In this document: positions 42,931-53,934 of the stretch, in pieces
How positions within the stretch are numbered: the first letter of the stretch is position 1
Layout of the letters: every line of letters begins with the position of its first letter
Assembly: GCF_000331285.1 (NCBI RefSeq)
Contig: NZ_ANFX01000016.1
Span: forward strand, 1-64,000
Direction: 5' to 3'
Source: Porphyrobacter sp. AAP82
Lineage (GTDB): Bacteria; Pseudomonadota; Alphaproteobacteria; Sphingomonadales; Sphingomonadaceae
Length of the DNA: 64,000 nt
Notes under the pieces: generated by a model
Told to the model about the DNA's origin: nothing
The model's database searches: none
What the model saw: only the letters and a program-made list of their open reading frames with translations
Made by a program: the position numbers and the translations under genes

Positions 42931-42957
42931 GAGGGGGCAGGTTCGCCTGCCTGCCTC
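42931..42957 (+). other. pufA-pufL intercistronic hairpin
   Basis: GGCAGG-TTCG-CCTGCC forms a perfect stem with a stable UUCG tetraloop, extended outward by GAGG/CCTC pairing. It sits 13 bp after pufA. By analogy with Rhodobacter it should protect the pufBA part of the mRNA from 3' decay and so give excess antenna over reaction centre. Confidence 0.85.
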
Positions 42958-43012
42958 CTAACACTCGTCGACAACCTTAGATACCCGCCCTTGCGGCGGG
43001 GAGGATGGACCT

Positions 43013-43837
43013 ATGGCGCTCCTTAGTTTCGAGCGGAAATACCGCGTCCGCGGTGGCACATTGATCGGCGGCGACCTTTTCGACTTCTGGGTCGGGCCGT
43101 TTTATGTCGGATTCTTTGGAGTGACGACGGCAATCAGCGCCCTTTTGGGCACCATGCTGATCTTTGCCGCTGCAACCCAGGGGCCGACCCTCAACCCGTG
43201 GCTCATTTCGATCAACCCGCCGCCGATCGAATACGGCCTCAGCCTCGCTCCGATGGAGCAGGGCGGTTACTGGCAGATCATCACCTCCTGCGCTGTCGTT
43301 GCATTCAGTTCATGGGTGCTGCGGCAAGCGGAAATCTCGCGCAAGCTCGGCATGTCCTACCATGTGCCGATCGCCTTTTCCGTGGCGGTGTTCGCCTATG
43401 TCACGCTCAACGTGATCCGTCCCTTGCTGATGGGCGCGTGGGGCAACGGCTTCCCCTACGGCATCTGGACCCACCTCGAATGGGTCTCGAACGTCGGCTA
43501 CGCCTTCGGCAACTTCCACTACAACCCCGTGCACATGCTCGCGATCACGTTCTTCTTCACGAACTGTCTCGCGCTCGCGCTGCATGGCGGCCTGGTCTTG
43601 TCGGCGGTCAACCCGAGCGGGGGCACCGACGTCAAGACGCCCGAATACGAAGACACCTATTTCCGTGACTTCATCGGCTATTCGGTCGGCACGCTCGGCA
43701 TTCACCGGGTGGGGCTCTTCCTCGCGCTTAACGCCGCGTTCTGGAGCGCCATCTGCATCGTCATCTCCGGCACTCTGTATGTCGGCAGCTGGATCGAATT
43801 CTGGGATTTCTGGAAGAAGATCCCGATCTGGTCGTAA
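43013..43837 (+). CDS. pufL: Photosynthetic reaction centre L subunit
   Basis: PufL (274 residues) has five membrane helices. It starts [33 protein letters not shown], seen as two adjoining family motifs. The histidines for special pair and iron are in [27 protein letters not shown] and the later [11 protein letters not shown]. The length is normal. It forms the core with PufM and PuhA. Confidence 0.98.
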   Translation: MALLSFERKYRVRGGTLIGGDLFDFWVGPFYVGFFGVTTAISALLGTMLIFAAATQGPTLNPWLISINPPPIEYGLSLAPMEQGGYWQIITSCAVVAFSSWVLRQAEISRKLGMSYHVPIAFSVAVFAYVTLNVIRPLLMGAWGNGFPYGIWTHLEWVSNVGYAFGNFHYNPVHMLAITFFFTNCLALALHGGLVLSAVNPSGGTDVKTPEYEDTYFRDFIGYSVGTLGIHRVGLFLALNAAFWSAICIVISGTLYVGSWIEFWDFWKKIPIWS

Positions 43838-43851
43838 GGAGCACCTGAACC

Positions 43852-44823
43852 ATGGCGACTTATCAGAACATCTTCACGCAGGTGCAGGTCAAGGGGCCAC
43901 CCGAAATGGGTGTCCCGCTTGCTCCCGAGGAAGATATCCGCTTTCCCTACACGGGGTACAACTACTGGATGGGCAAGATCGGGCAGGCCCAGTTCGGGCC
44001 CGTCTATCTCGGCTGGACCGGCACGCTCAGCCTCGCCTTCGGCACGCTGGCGATCATGATCATCGGCCTCAACTTCTGGGCGCAGGTGAACTGGAGCCCG
44101 CAGGGCTTCATGCGCGAGTTCTTCTGGCTCTCGCTCAACCCTCCGGGGCCGGAATACGGCTTCAGCCCCTTCGTTCCGCTGGAAAAGGGCGGCTGGTGGA
44201 TCCTTGCCGGCTTCAGCCTGACGGTCTCGATCCTGCTGTGGTGGGTGCGCACCTACACCCGCGCCCGGGCGCTGGGCATGGGGATGCACATTCCCTGGGC
44301 CTTCGCCTCGGCGATCTGGCTCTACCTGGTGCTGGGCTTCATCCGCCCGATGCTGCTGGGCCAGTGGTCGGAGGCGGTGCCCTTCGGCATCTTCGAGCAC
44401 CTCAACTGGACGAACAACTTCTCGCTCACCTACGGGAACCTGTTCTACAACCCGTTCCACGCGCTCTCGATCGTCTTCCTCTACGGGTCGGCGGTGCTGT
44501 TCGCGATGCACGGGGCGACGATCCTGGCACTCGGCCGCTACGGCGGGGAGCGCGAGATCGAGCAGATCACCGACCGCGGCACGGCTGCCGAACGCGGCGC
44601 GCTGTTCTGGCGCTGGGTGATGGGGTTCAACGCGACCTTCGAATCCATCCACCGCTGGGCCTGGTGGTTCGCGGTGCTGACCACGCTCACGGGTGGGATC
44701 GGCATCCTGCTGACCGGCACCGTGGTCGATAACTGGTACCTGTGGGCCCAGGAGCACTACTACGCACCCGATACGATCAACTACGATCCGAGCGGCGCCG
44801 CGCAGGCTTCGCAAGGCGGCTGA
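43852..44823 (+). CDS. pufM: Photosynthetic reaction centre M subunit
   Basis: PufM (323 residues) has five membrane helices. Conserved ligand motifs are [28 protein letters not shown] (in parts) and [14 protein letters not shown]. It is 14 bp after pufL. No pufC cytochrome gene follows; a terminator comes next, so this reaction centre probably takes electrons from soluble or separately encoded cytochromes. Confidence 0.98.
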   Translation: MATYQNIFTQVQVKGPPEMGVPLAPEEDIRFPYTGYNYWMGKIGQAQFGPVYLGWTGTLSLAFGTLAIMIIGLNFWAQVNWSPQGFMREFFWLSLNPPGPEYGFSPFVPLEKGGWWILAGFSLTVSILLWWVRTYTRARALGMGMHIPWAFASAIWLYLVLGFIRPMLLGQWSEAVPFGIFEHLNWTNNFSLTYGNLFYNPFHALSIVFLYGSAVLFAMHGATILALGRYGGEREIEQITDRGTAAERGALFWRWVMGFNATFESIHRWAWWFAVLTTLTGGIGILLTGTVVDNWYLWAQEHYYAPDTINYDPSGAAQASQGG

Positions 44824-44877
44824 CACATCACCGGAGCGCCGGGCCTCGCGGGGGTCCGGTCCATCCGCAAGAATGCG

Positions 44878-44912
44878 AAACCCGGCCGGGCGGCAAGCCT
44901 GGCCGGGTTTTT
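44878..44912 (+). terminator. Terminator after pufM
   Basis: AAACCCGGCC and GGCCGGGTTT form a 10-bp stem followed by TTCTT. This ends the bchC-pufM superoperon and could also serve the converging tspO-side genes. Confidence 0.85.
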
Positions 44913-44943
44913 CTTATGGGGTCGTGCAAGGGACGCCCGGCGC

Positions 44944-45198
44944 TCAGTCGTCGAGCCGGGTGAGCAGGTCCATCAGGTGGAGCGGCAGCGAGGCGGCGAG
45001 CGGCAGCGCTATCCACCACCACGCAGCCCCGGTCAGCGCCGCCCGCAAGCCCAGCACGATCAGCGCCGCAGGGCCGAGCAGCCCGGCGATCGCGCCCCAC
45101 CGCCAGCCCCGCGCCATGCGCAGCCACGCCGCTTCGATTGCGAGCACGCCGAAGATCACATCGGCCGCCAGGCCGCCGGCGAAGAAGGCCTCGATCAT
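44944..45198 (-). CDS. Small membrane protein next to tspO
   Basis: This 84-residue hydrophobic protein has about two or three membrane segments (MIEAFFAGGLAADVIFGVLAIEAAWL, then a second Ala/Leu-rich half). The ATG at 45198 was chosen because upstream sequence in frame is Arg-rich and atypical. It follows tspO by 40 bp on the same strand, within the PGC. The family is not recognised. A role in pigment or membrane organisation is only suggested by place. Confidence 0.65.
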   Translation of the reverse strand: MIEAFFAGGLAADVIFGVLAIEAAWLRMARGWRWGAIAGLLGPAALIVLGLRAALTGAAWWWIALPLAASLPLHLMDLLTRLDD

Positions 45199-45238
45199 GG
45201 CGCCAGCCTCCCTTCCTTTCGCACGCCTCTTGCCGGCT

Positions 45239-45721
45239 TCAGCAGAACGGCGCGTTGAGCTCGACCACCGCGCGGTTGAGCGCCGCGGCAAAGCTCACCC
45301 ATGCCAGATAGGGCACCAGCAGCAGCGCGGCGGCGCGCGAGAAGCGGCCGCAAAAGAGGATCATCGCCAGGATCGAGAGCCACAGCACCGTCACCTCGTA
45401 GAAGGCCCAGTCGGGCCGCTGGAGGCGGAAGAACAGGATCGACCAGCTGATGTTGAGAAAACCGTTCAGGGCAAACAGCGCGATCACCCATTCGGCCTCA
45501 GCCGAGGTGCGCGCCGCGCGCCAGGCGGTGACGCCGGCCATGGTGATCAGCGCATAGATCAGCGTCCAGCCCATCGGAAAGGCCTGATCGGGCGGGTTCC
45601 ACGCGGGCTTGGCGAGGCCCTGATACCACGGCCCCAGATCCGTCACCGTCGCGCCCAGCGCCGCCACGCACAGCGCGGCAATGGTCGCCACGATAACCGG
45701 GATGACGAGGGTCGGCTTCAT
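45239..45721 (-). CDS. tspO: TspO/MBR tryptophan-rich sensory protein
   Basis: This 160-residue outer- or inner-membrane tetrapyrrole-binding protein has five membrane helices. Conserved motifs are GLAKPAWNPPDQAFPMGW and LNISWSILFF (Trp-rich). In Rhodobacter, TspO affects photosynthesis gene expression and porphyrin export in response to oxygen. The ATG at 45721 is chosen; residues before it are not family-like. Confidence 0.92.
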   Translation of the reverse strand: MKPTLVIPVIVATIAALCVAALGATVTDLGPWYQGLAKPAWNPPDQAFPMGWTLIYALITMAGVTAWRAARTSAEAEWVIALFALNGFLNISWSILFFRLQRPDWAFYEVTVLWLSILAMILFCGRFSRAAALLLVPYLAWVSFAAALNRAVVELNAPFC

Positions 45722-45782
45722 AGCGAGAGGTCTAGGGCGCATCGCGGCCTCCTGCAACCGGTCCGCCCGCTCTTACCCCGCG

Positions 45783-46976
45783 TCAATGCGCCGGGCTGAG
45801 GCCGAGCAGGTGGGCGGTGTCCTTGAGGAAGATCTTGACGTGGGCCATGGGCTTGGCGCGCACCAGCTGCTTGTGCATGTAGGCCTGCCAGGTCAGCTCC
45901 TGCACGTCCTTGTCGTCGCACATGGTGACGAAGCGTTCGCGGCGCTTGTCGGAGGAATACCAGAAATACTGCATCACCCCGAGCACCCAGAACACCCGCC
46001 CGTGCTCCTTCATGAAGCGCTTGCGGGCCGTCCGCAGCTGCCCGGCCTCGCCGGTCTTGAGGAAGGCCGCAGCCGCCTCGCCGACCATGCGTCCGCCGAC
46101 CATCGCGTAATAGATCCCCTCGCCCGAAGCCGGGGCGACGATCCCGGCGGCATCGCCGGCGACGATCACGTCGGCGCCATTGTCCCAGCGCTTCAGCGGC
46201 TTCAGCGGGATCGGCGCGCCTTCGCGCCGCACCGTCTCGCAGCGATCAAGGCCGAGATCGTCGCGGATCGTGGCGATCGCGCCGCGCAAGCTGAAGCCCT
46301 TGTTGGCGCTCCCCACGCCGATGCTCGCGGTCTCGCCGTGCGGGAAGACCCAGGCGTAGAAATCCGGCGAGAGGCGGCCCTGGTAATAGACATCGCAGCG
46401 CGAGGCATCGAACTGTTCGGTGTTGGCCCGCGGCGACTTGATGATCTCGTGATAGGCGAAGACGCACGGAATGCGTTCGGCGCCGACGAGGCATTGCTTG
46501 GCGACCGCCGAGCGCGCGCCGTCCGCGCCGATCACCACGCGGGCGCGCACGCTCTCGATCGGCCCTCCGCGGCTGCGGCGGAAGGTGACGAGCGGGTGGC
46601 GCTCGCCGTCGCGCTCGATCTTCTCGAAGGTGGCGGTCAGGCGTTCGGCGCCCGAAAGCCGCGCCCGCTCGCGCAGCCACTCGTCGAACTCCTCGCGGTC
46701 GACCATGCCCACGTAACCGATCTCGCCCACCGGCATGTCGACCGCGCGGCCCGAAGGCGCGATCATGCGGGCCGAACGCGCCTTGGCGACCAGCAGGCCT
46801 TGCGGAATGTCGAAATCGGCGAGCAGGCGCGGCGGCACCGCGCCGCCGCAGGGCTTGATCCGCCCCCCGCGCTCGATCAGCAGCACCGAATGACCGGCCA
46901 GCGCCAGATCGGTCGCAGCGGTCGCGCCCGAGGGCCCACCGCCGATCACCACCGCGTCATAGATAGTGTGGTTCAT
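45783..46976 (-). CDS. bchP: Geranylgeranyl reductase BchP
   Basis: BchP (397 residues) is a flavoprotein that reduces the geranylgeranyl tail of bacteriochlorophyll to phytyl. It has the FAD motif VVIGGGPSGATAATDLA at 9-25, CGGAVPPRLL, and AGDAAGIVAPASGEGIYYAM near 280. The start overlaps the stop of the upstream pucC-like gene (ATGA). Confidence 0.96.
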   Translation of the reverse strand: MNHTIYDAVVIGGGPSGATAATDLALAGHSVLLIERGGRIKPCGGAVPPRLLADFDIPQGLLVAKARSARMIAPSGRAVDMPVGEIGYVGMVDREEFDEWLRERARLSGAERLTATFEKIERDGERHPLVTFRRSRGGPIESVRARVVIGADGARSAVAKQCLVGAERIPCVFAYHEIIKSPRANTEQFDASRCDVYYQGRLSPDFYAWVFPHGETASIGVGSANKGFSLRGAIATIRDDLGLDRCETVRREGAPIPLKPLKRWDNGADVIVAGDAAGIVAPASGEGIYYAMVGGRMVGEAAAAFLKTGEAGQLRTARKRFMKEHGRVFWVLGVMQYFWYSSDKRRERFVTMCDDKDVQELTWQAYMHKQLVRAKPMAHVKIFLKDTAHLLGLSPAH

Positions 46977-48349
46977 GCGAACTGCTCCCTCTTTCCTTGC
47001 GCTGCGCTGGCCCGGATCGCGCCTGCGCCCGTTGCCTTGACCGCGAGCAGACCCGCCCAGACGAAGGCCGCTGCCTCCACCGCAAACACCAGCTGGAAGG
47101 CCGCGCCGACCTCGCCCAGAGCAGCGCGCGCCAGATCGAGCCCGACCGCGCCGAGCAGGCCGCCGAGTCCGAAGGCGATCGCCTGGCTGGCGCCCCACAC
47201 GCCCATGCGCACGCCCTCGCGCGTGGTCTCGCCGGCGCCGGCCAGGCCCATCATCGAGCCGATCGCCGCGACCGCGAAGACCCCGTTGCCGAAGCCCAGT
47301 ACGAAAAGGTTGAGCGCGAAGGGCCACGGCGGCCCGCTGATCGCCGCGAGCCCGAGCGCACCGAGCGCCGCGCCCGAAGCAAGGCAGCCGCCTACCACCC
47401 AGGGGCGCAGGGACCCGGCCGAGCGCGCCGAGAAGGCGCTCCCGCCCACCCCGGCAACGATCATGCCGATCAGGATCCCGCCCTGGTGGAACTGGCCGAC
47501 GGTCCTGGTCGAATCCCCCGGCGCCATCCCGAAGACGAGGCCCGCAAAGGGCTCGAGGATCAGGTCCTGCATCGAAAAGGCGATCATCGAGACGAAGATG
47601 AAGATCGTGAAGCGCCGCGCGGCCGGCTCGCGCCAGATCTCGGCCAGCGCCGCGCGCAAGTCGGGGGCGGGCGCGTCGTCCTGGGCGTCACGGAAATGGC
47701 CCGCCTGCTTCTCGAGCCGGAAGGTCGCCAGGACGGTCACCGCAATCATCACCGCGGCAAGACCGCCTGCGACCTCGACCAGCCGCCCGGGGCTGTAGGG
47801 CTTCAGGAGCGTGCCGACCGTGATCGCCGAGGCGACGATGCCGCCGACCATCATGATCCACGTCACCGCGGCGGCGGCCGCGCGGCGCTGCGGGGCAACG
47901 CCGCTCGCCAGCAGCGCCAGCGCCGAGGTTCCGCCCGCGCCCACCCCTGCGCCGATCAGCGCATAAGCAACAACGGCGAGTGCGAAGGCGGGCGCGAAGT
48001 TGCTTTCCATCAAGAGCGTCGCCTGCGTCGCCAGCATGCCGCCGGCGGCGAGCACCACCAGCCCGCCGATGATCCACAGCGTGCGGCTGCCGCCCCCATT
48101 GACCGCAGATTTGTCCGAGGCATGGCCCCACAGCGGGCGGCACAGCTGCACCGCATAATGCCAGGCGACCAGCCCTGCCGGGATCGCCGCGGCGAGCTCC
48201 AGTTCGACCACCATGATGCGGTTGAGCACCGTCGTCGCCAGCATCACCAGCGCGCCGATCGCGGCCTGCACCAGCCCGATGCGGATGATCGCCAGCCAGC
48301 CGAAGCCCTGCTTCGCCGTCACCGCGGGCGAGGCGAGCGGGGCGTGCAT
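46973..48349 (-). CDS. PucC-family transporter-like assembly protein (ORF428/Bch2)
   Basis: This 458-residue protein has about twelve membrane segments in the MFS/PucC family. Its place between bchG and bchP is that of ORF428 (Bch2) in Rhodobacter, thought to help deliver or insert bacteriochlorophyll. It starts with the family sequence IGLVQAAIGALVMLATTVLNRIMVVE (in parts). It is a paralogue of LhaA, encoded near the right end. Both starts and stops overlap neighbours, giving a tightly coupled bchG-orf428-bchP operon. Confidence 0.9.
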   Translation of the reverse strand: MHAPLASPAVTAKQGFGWLAIIRIGLVQAAIGALVMLATTVLNRIMVVELELAAAIPAGLVAWHYAVQLCRPLWGHASDKSAVNGGGSRTLWIIGGLVVLAAGGMLATQATLLMESNFAPAFALAVVAYALIGAGVGAGGTSALALLASGVAPQRRAAAAAVTWIMMVGGIVASAITVGTLLKPYSPGRLVEVAGGLAAVMIAVTVLATFRLEKQAGHFRDAQDDAPAPDLRAALAEIWREPAARRFTIFIFVSMIAFSMQDLILEPFAGLVFGMAPGDSTRTVGQFHQGGILIGMIVAGVGGSAFSARSAGSLRPWVVGGCLASGAALGALGLAAISGPPWPFALNLFVLGFGNGVFAVAAIGSMMGLAGAGETTREGVRMGVWGASQAIAFGLGGLLGAVGLDLARAALGEVGAAFQLVFAVEAAAFVWAGLLAVKATGAGAIRASAAQGKREQFA

Positions 48350-49275
48350 CAGATGTGCCCTCCCAGGCCCAGCGCCGCTGCCAGCATCCCGAGCACATAA
48401 AGCGTGACACCCACGCCATTATACCATGGCGCATACTTTGCCGGGTCGCGCAGCAGGCGCGGCATAGCGGCGATCTGCGCGGCAAGCACGAAGGTCACCG
48501 CCGCAGCGGAGATCGCGTGGCCCCACACGGCAAGCAGCGCGATGACGACCACCTGCGCTGCCGCCATGGTGACACAGGCCAGCCGCGCGGCGCTGCTCAC
48601 GCCAAGCACCACGGGAAGCGAGGTGAGCCCGGTCTGCCGGTCACCCTCGACCGCCTTGAAGTCGTTCAAGACCATGATCCCGTGCGCGCCGAGCGAATAG
48701 AGCACCATCACCGCGATCACGCGGGCAGAGGGCATCGCGCCGAGCATCACGGCCGCGCCGGTGAACCACGAGAGGCCCTCATAGGTCAGCCCGCACACCA
48801 GTGGCCCCAGCCAGCCATTCGCCTTGAAGCGCAGCGGCGGGGCGGAGTAGGCCCAGGCAAAGGCAAGGCCCACGAGGCCGGCGACGAACACGATCGGGCC
48901 GAGCAACCAGGCGACACTCGCCGAGATCAGGCTCGCGATGATTGCGATATAGAGCCCCCAGCGGCCCGGGATGCGGCCGGAGGGGATCGGTCGGTGGGGT
49001 TCGTTGATGGCATCGACGTGGCGGTCGAACCAGTCATTGACCGCCTGCGAGGTGCCGCACACCAGCGGTCCTGCCAGCAGCACGCCGCCCGCGACGAACC
49101 ACCAGCGCCCATCCAGCCCCGTGCCCGCAGAGACCGCGCCGCACAAGAAGGCCCACATCGGCGGGAACCAGGTGATGGGTTTGAGCAATTCGAGCACATC
49201 GCGGGCGCGCGGCGTGCCGGTCCGGCGGCGGGCCGGGGTGGGCACGGTGCGAGTCGAAGGTACCGAGTGCTCCAT
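48349..49275 (-). CDS. bchG: Bacteriochlorophyll synthase BchG
   Basis: BchG (308 residues) is a UbiA-family prenyltransferase that esterifies bacteriochlorophyllide a with geranylgeranyl diphosphate. It has the first aspartate motif NDWFDRHVDAINEPHRPIPS (about 81-100), the second motif NDFKAVEGDRQTG and about eight membrane helices. It is the first gene of the bchG-428-P operon. A PpsR-type site lies 30 bp upstream. Confidence 0.96.
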   Translation of the reverse strand: MEHSVPSTRTVPTPARRRTGTPRARDVLELLKPITWFPPMWAFLCGAVSAGTGLDGRWWFVAGGVLLAGPLVCGTSQAVNDWFDRHVDAINEPHRPIPSGRIPGRWGLYIAIIASLISASVAWLLGPIVFVAGLVGLAFAWAYSAPPLRFKANGWLGPLVCGLTYEGLSWFTGAAVMLGAMPSARVIAVMVLYSLGAHGIMVLNDFKAVEGDRQTGLTSLPVVLGVSSAARLACVTMAAAQVVVIALLAVWGHAISAAAVTFVLAAQIAAMPRLLRDPAKYAPWYNGVGVTLYVLGMLAAALGLGGHI

Positions 49276-49304
49276 GTTGTAAGGCTATGCCTGACAAAGG
49301 TAAG

Positions 49305-49322
49305 CGTCAAATTCTTTTGACA
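49305..49322. promoter_or_regulatory. PpsR-type site before bchG
   Basis: CGTCAAATTCTTTTGACA matches TGT-N12-ACA except for one base (C for T) and shares the GTC-AA...TTTGACA core with the other sites of the window. A second candidate with an 11-bp spacer, TGT-N11-ACA, lies at 49395-49411. Confidence 0.65.
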
Positions 49323-49507
49323 CTATGAATCCGCCAAAGCCCGATTTTCGCGTTCAAAATCGTCAACACGGATGATCAATGTCACTTCGGGACATGTCAG
49401 GCAGCTTGACACACGGGCAATCAGAGAGCCTCGCAGCAGGGGCGGGACGATTGTGCGATGCCGCAGATGAGCGTGAAGCCGGGCGCGTCGGGCCCGGATC
49501 TGCGGGG

Positions 49508-50929
49508 CTACTCGCCGTCGCCGGCCAGATTGCCGAGCCCGTAGCGATGGAGCTTGGAATAGAGGCTTTGGCGCGAAAGGCCGAGGATTTCGGCGGCCGA
49601 GGCGCGGTTGTCCGAGGTGTAGCTCAGCGCCGCCTCGATGCACAGGCGCTCGATCAGATCGGTGCTCTCGCGCACGATGTCCTTGAGGCTCATCCGGCCG
49701 ACAAGCTCGGTCAGCTGCTCGACCGAACGCGGCAGGTCTTGCGAGCCAGGCGGCAAATCGCGCAGCCGGCGGCCCACGGGGCGGATCACGAAGGCATAAT
49801 AGCCATCCTCGCCCGAGGTGCGAACGGCCGACAATTCAACCGGTTCGCCTTCGATATCATGGCCAACACGCAGCACCGTGGCGACATTGCGCGCCGCGCC
49901 ATGCTGGTCGATCTGGCCCTCGATCAGGTCGAGATCGATCCCCGGCCGGCCGATCGATTCCGAAAGGTGCCGCCCGCGCAGCTGGTCGACGCTCGCGGCC
50001 TGGAGCATCTCGACAAAGGCGGCATTGGCGGTGACGATCTCGAGATTGCTGTCCGCGACCACGAAAGCGTCGGGCATCTGGTCGACAAGCGCGAGAACGG
50101 GGGAAAACTCGCCTGCGGGGCGATCGGTCGCGGGGACCAGCCGCACCAGCAGGAACTGGCCGCGATCCTGGGTAAAGCCGTTGATGCTTGCCATGACCTC
50201 GCGCTGGCCGCGGGCGATGCGGATGCGCGCGGGGCTCACCGTGTCGGAGACCAGCGCCGCGCCGACGAGCGATTGCAGGGCCTCCTGCGCGCTCTTGTCG
50301 ATGAAGGTCGCCAGCTTCTTGCCCGGCAGCCCGCCGGGGCGTGCGCCGACCAGCGCATGGGCCGAAGGGTTCGCCTCGCGGATCCGCAGCGTGCCCGCCT
50401 CGACGATCATCACCGGCTCGGTCGAACGCTCGAACAGCATGCGGTAGCGCGCCTCGAGCTGACGCATCCTGAGATAGTCGCGCTCGAGCGATTGCTGGAC
50501 CTGAAGCAGGCGCTGCTGGAGCTTGCCCGCTTCGCGCAGGTCGCGGCCGAAGGCGATGCGGTGCTCGCCCCCGTTGACGCTGAGCACGGCATAGCGGATC
50601 GGCACGTCACCATCGCGCGAGGGGTGGTTCACCTGCCGCCAGTGCTGCACCTCGCCGCGCCGGGCGGCAGCAAGCATCTCCATGATCTTGGGGCGGGATT
50701 CGTCGGTGACGGTCTCGATCCAGTTGGTCCCGACCATGCCCGCAAAGCCCGGGAACTCGCGCGGATCGAAGGCCGCATCGAGGATCGTGCCGGTATCGTC
50801 GAGCACCAGGGTGATATCGCCCGCGACCATCGCCAGCTTCATCGCCGCATCGGCATCGAGCGTGTTGAACAGCTCGGCCGCCTTCCCGAACGGGTGCTTG
50901 CCTTCGATCGAGTGTTTGCGGGTGAGCAT
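49508..50929 (-). CDS. ppsR: Photosynthesis repressor PpsR/CrtJ
   Basis: PpsR (473 residues) is the redox-responsive repressor of PGC operons. It has an N-terminal PAS-like domain, a Gln-rich helical linker (LQQRLLQVQQSLERDYLRM near 140), PAS1 (about 160-270), PAS2 (about 275-390) and a C-terminal Fis-type HTH (ASAAEILGLSRQSLYSKLHRYGL). The only cysteine is near residue 430 (LIERLCIEAAL) just before the HTH. The second cysteine of the Rhodobacter disulphide model is absent. It follows ppaA by 11 bp. Confidence 0.95.
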   Translation of the reverse strand: MLTRKHSIEGKHPFGKAAELFNTLDADAAMKLAMVAGDITLVLDDTGTILDAAFDPREFPGFAGMVGTNWIETVTDESRPKIMEMLAAARRGEVQHWRQVNHPSRDGDVPIRYAVLSVNGGEHRIAFGRDLREAGKLQQRLLQVQQSLERDYLRMRQLEARYRMLFERSTEPVMIVEAGTLRIREANPSAHALVGARPGGLPGKKLATFIDKSAQEALQSLVGAALVSDTVSPARIRIARGQREVMASINGFTQDRGQFLLVRLVPATDRPAGEFSPVLALVDQMPDAFVVADSNLEIVTANAAFVEMLQAASVDQLRGRHLSESIGRPGIDLDLIEGQIDQHGAARNVATVLRVGHDIEGEPVELSAVRTSGEDGYYAFVIRPVGRRLRDLPPGSQDLPRSVEQLTELVGRMSLKDIVRESTDLIERLCIEAALSYTSDNRASAAEILGLSRQSLYSKLHRYGLGNLAGDGE

Positions 50930-50940
50930 CTGGTCCGAAC

Positions 50941-51825
50941 CTACCCGAGGTTCAGATCACGGGCAGCAGCAGTCTTCACCAGGCCATTCGCAAGCTCGAG
51001 CGCGGCAAGCGCGTCTGCCCCTGTGCCGTCGGCCCCAACTTCCATCACCATTCCGGGATTCTCGTTGATCATTCGTCCGCCGACAAGCACGATGATGTGG
51101 GGATTGGCGGACACGTTGCGCACCGCCTTGATGAGATTGCTTAAAGCGGCGCTAGGGCAATCGCGGGCGAGCGTCAATCCTAGCAGGTCGAAGGGCTGGC
51201 GGGCGAGGCGATCGAGCAGTTCGCGGCGTTCGGGCTTGACCAGCGCCTCGCTGCGCCAGCCGCCGCGGGCGAAGACCTCATCCAGCATCAACGTGCCGAA
51301 ATTGTGGTGATCGCCCGGCATCGGCGAGAACAGCGCGGAAAACGGGAGCGCAAGGCCCGCAAGATCCACCGGCGAGCGCACCGCGACTTCCCGCATCACT
51401 TCCTGAAGACGCCACAAACCCATTGTGACATCGAGAAAATCGCACTCGTCATGTTCCCACATCTCGCCCAGCTTGCGGGCGGCGGGGGCAAGCAGATCGA
51501 GGCAGATGGTCTCGACGCTTGCGCCCTTGGCGATGAAGGCGTCGACCTCTTCGAGGAGGCTGGCAGCCTCGAGCCGGAGCGGGAGTTCGGCAAAGCGCGA
51601 GGCTTCGTCCGGGGCGATCGCGCGCAGCCGGCGCGGGCGGGCGGGGGCTGCGGTGGCGGAATGGGCCATCAACAGGCGCGGGATGATCTCGCTCTCGATG
51701 ATGGTGTTGACGGTTTCGATCTGGTCGACCTGCCCCGTTGCCCGGCGTCGCACCGCTTCGAGCGGGGCTGCGATGACCCCGCGCAAGCCGGCGCCGAACA
51801 TCCCTGATGCCTTGGACTCTCCCAT
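50941..51825 (-). CDS. ppaA: PpaA/AerR cobalamin-binding antirepressor
   Basis: This 294-residue protein has the B12-binding-2 helical cap (ETICLDLLAPAARKLGEMW, near 105) and a cobalamin-binding fold with MPGDHHNFGTLMLDEVF (near 168), LLGLTLARD and GGRMINENP. PpaA/AerR proteins sense light or oxygen through cobalamin and modulate PpsR. The gene order ppaA-ppsR in one unit is typical. It is divergent from bchF across a 243-bp control region. Confidence 0.93.
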   Translation of the reverse strand: MGESKASGMFGAGLRGVIAAPLEAVRRRATGQVDQIETVNTIIESEIIPRLLMAHSATAAPARPRRLRAIAPDEASRFAELPLRLEAASLLEEVDAFIAKGASVETICLDLLAPAARKLGEMWEHDECDFLDVTMGLWRLQEVMREVAVRSPVDLAGLALPFSALFSPMPGDHHNFGTLMLDEVFARGGWRSEALVKPERRELLDRLARQPFDLLGLTLARDCPSAALSNLIKAVRNVSANPHIIVLVGGRMINENPGMVMEVGADGTGADALAALELANGLVKTAAARDLNLG

Positions 51826-51995
51826 ACGTCAGACCCTCCCAGGTCGTGCGGACGAACCTTCCGCAGGAGGTAGTGACCGCCCCTCCAGGCGGCCCAGGCT
51901 CTGATCCCGAAAAGCCAGCGACTCCTATCTACGCCTTTTTCCGCAGGCTGGCAAACGACCTTACCCATGATAGGCGAGTCGTCAACAGAACTGAA

Positions 51996-52013
51996 CGTCC
52001 AATTCAGTTGACA
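51996..52013. promoter_or_regulatory. PpsR-type site between ppaA and bchF
   Basis: CGTCCAATTCAGTTGACA fits TGT-N12-ACA with one change (C for T) and has the same core as the crtD/crtF and bchC sites. It lies 55 bp before bchF. A nearby inverted repeat, AACTGAA (51988-51994) and TTCAGTT (52003-52009), overlaps it. Confidence 0.7.
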
Positions 52014-52046
52014 CATAGGTTGGAAAGCGTAAATCTCCGAGTCTGA

Positions 52047-53930
<1,884 letters not shown>

Positions 53931-53934
53931 GCCC

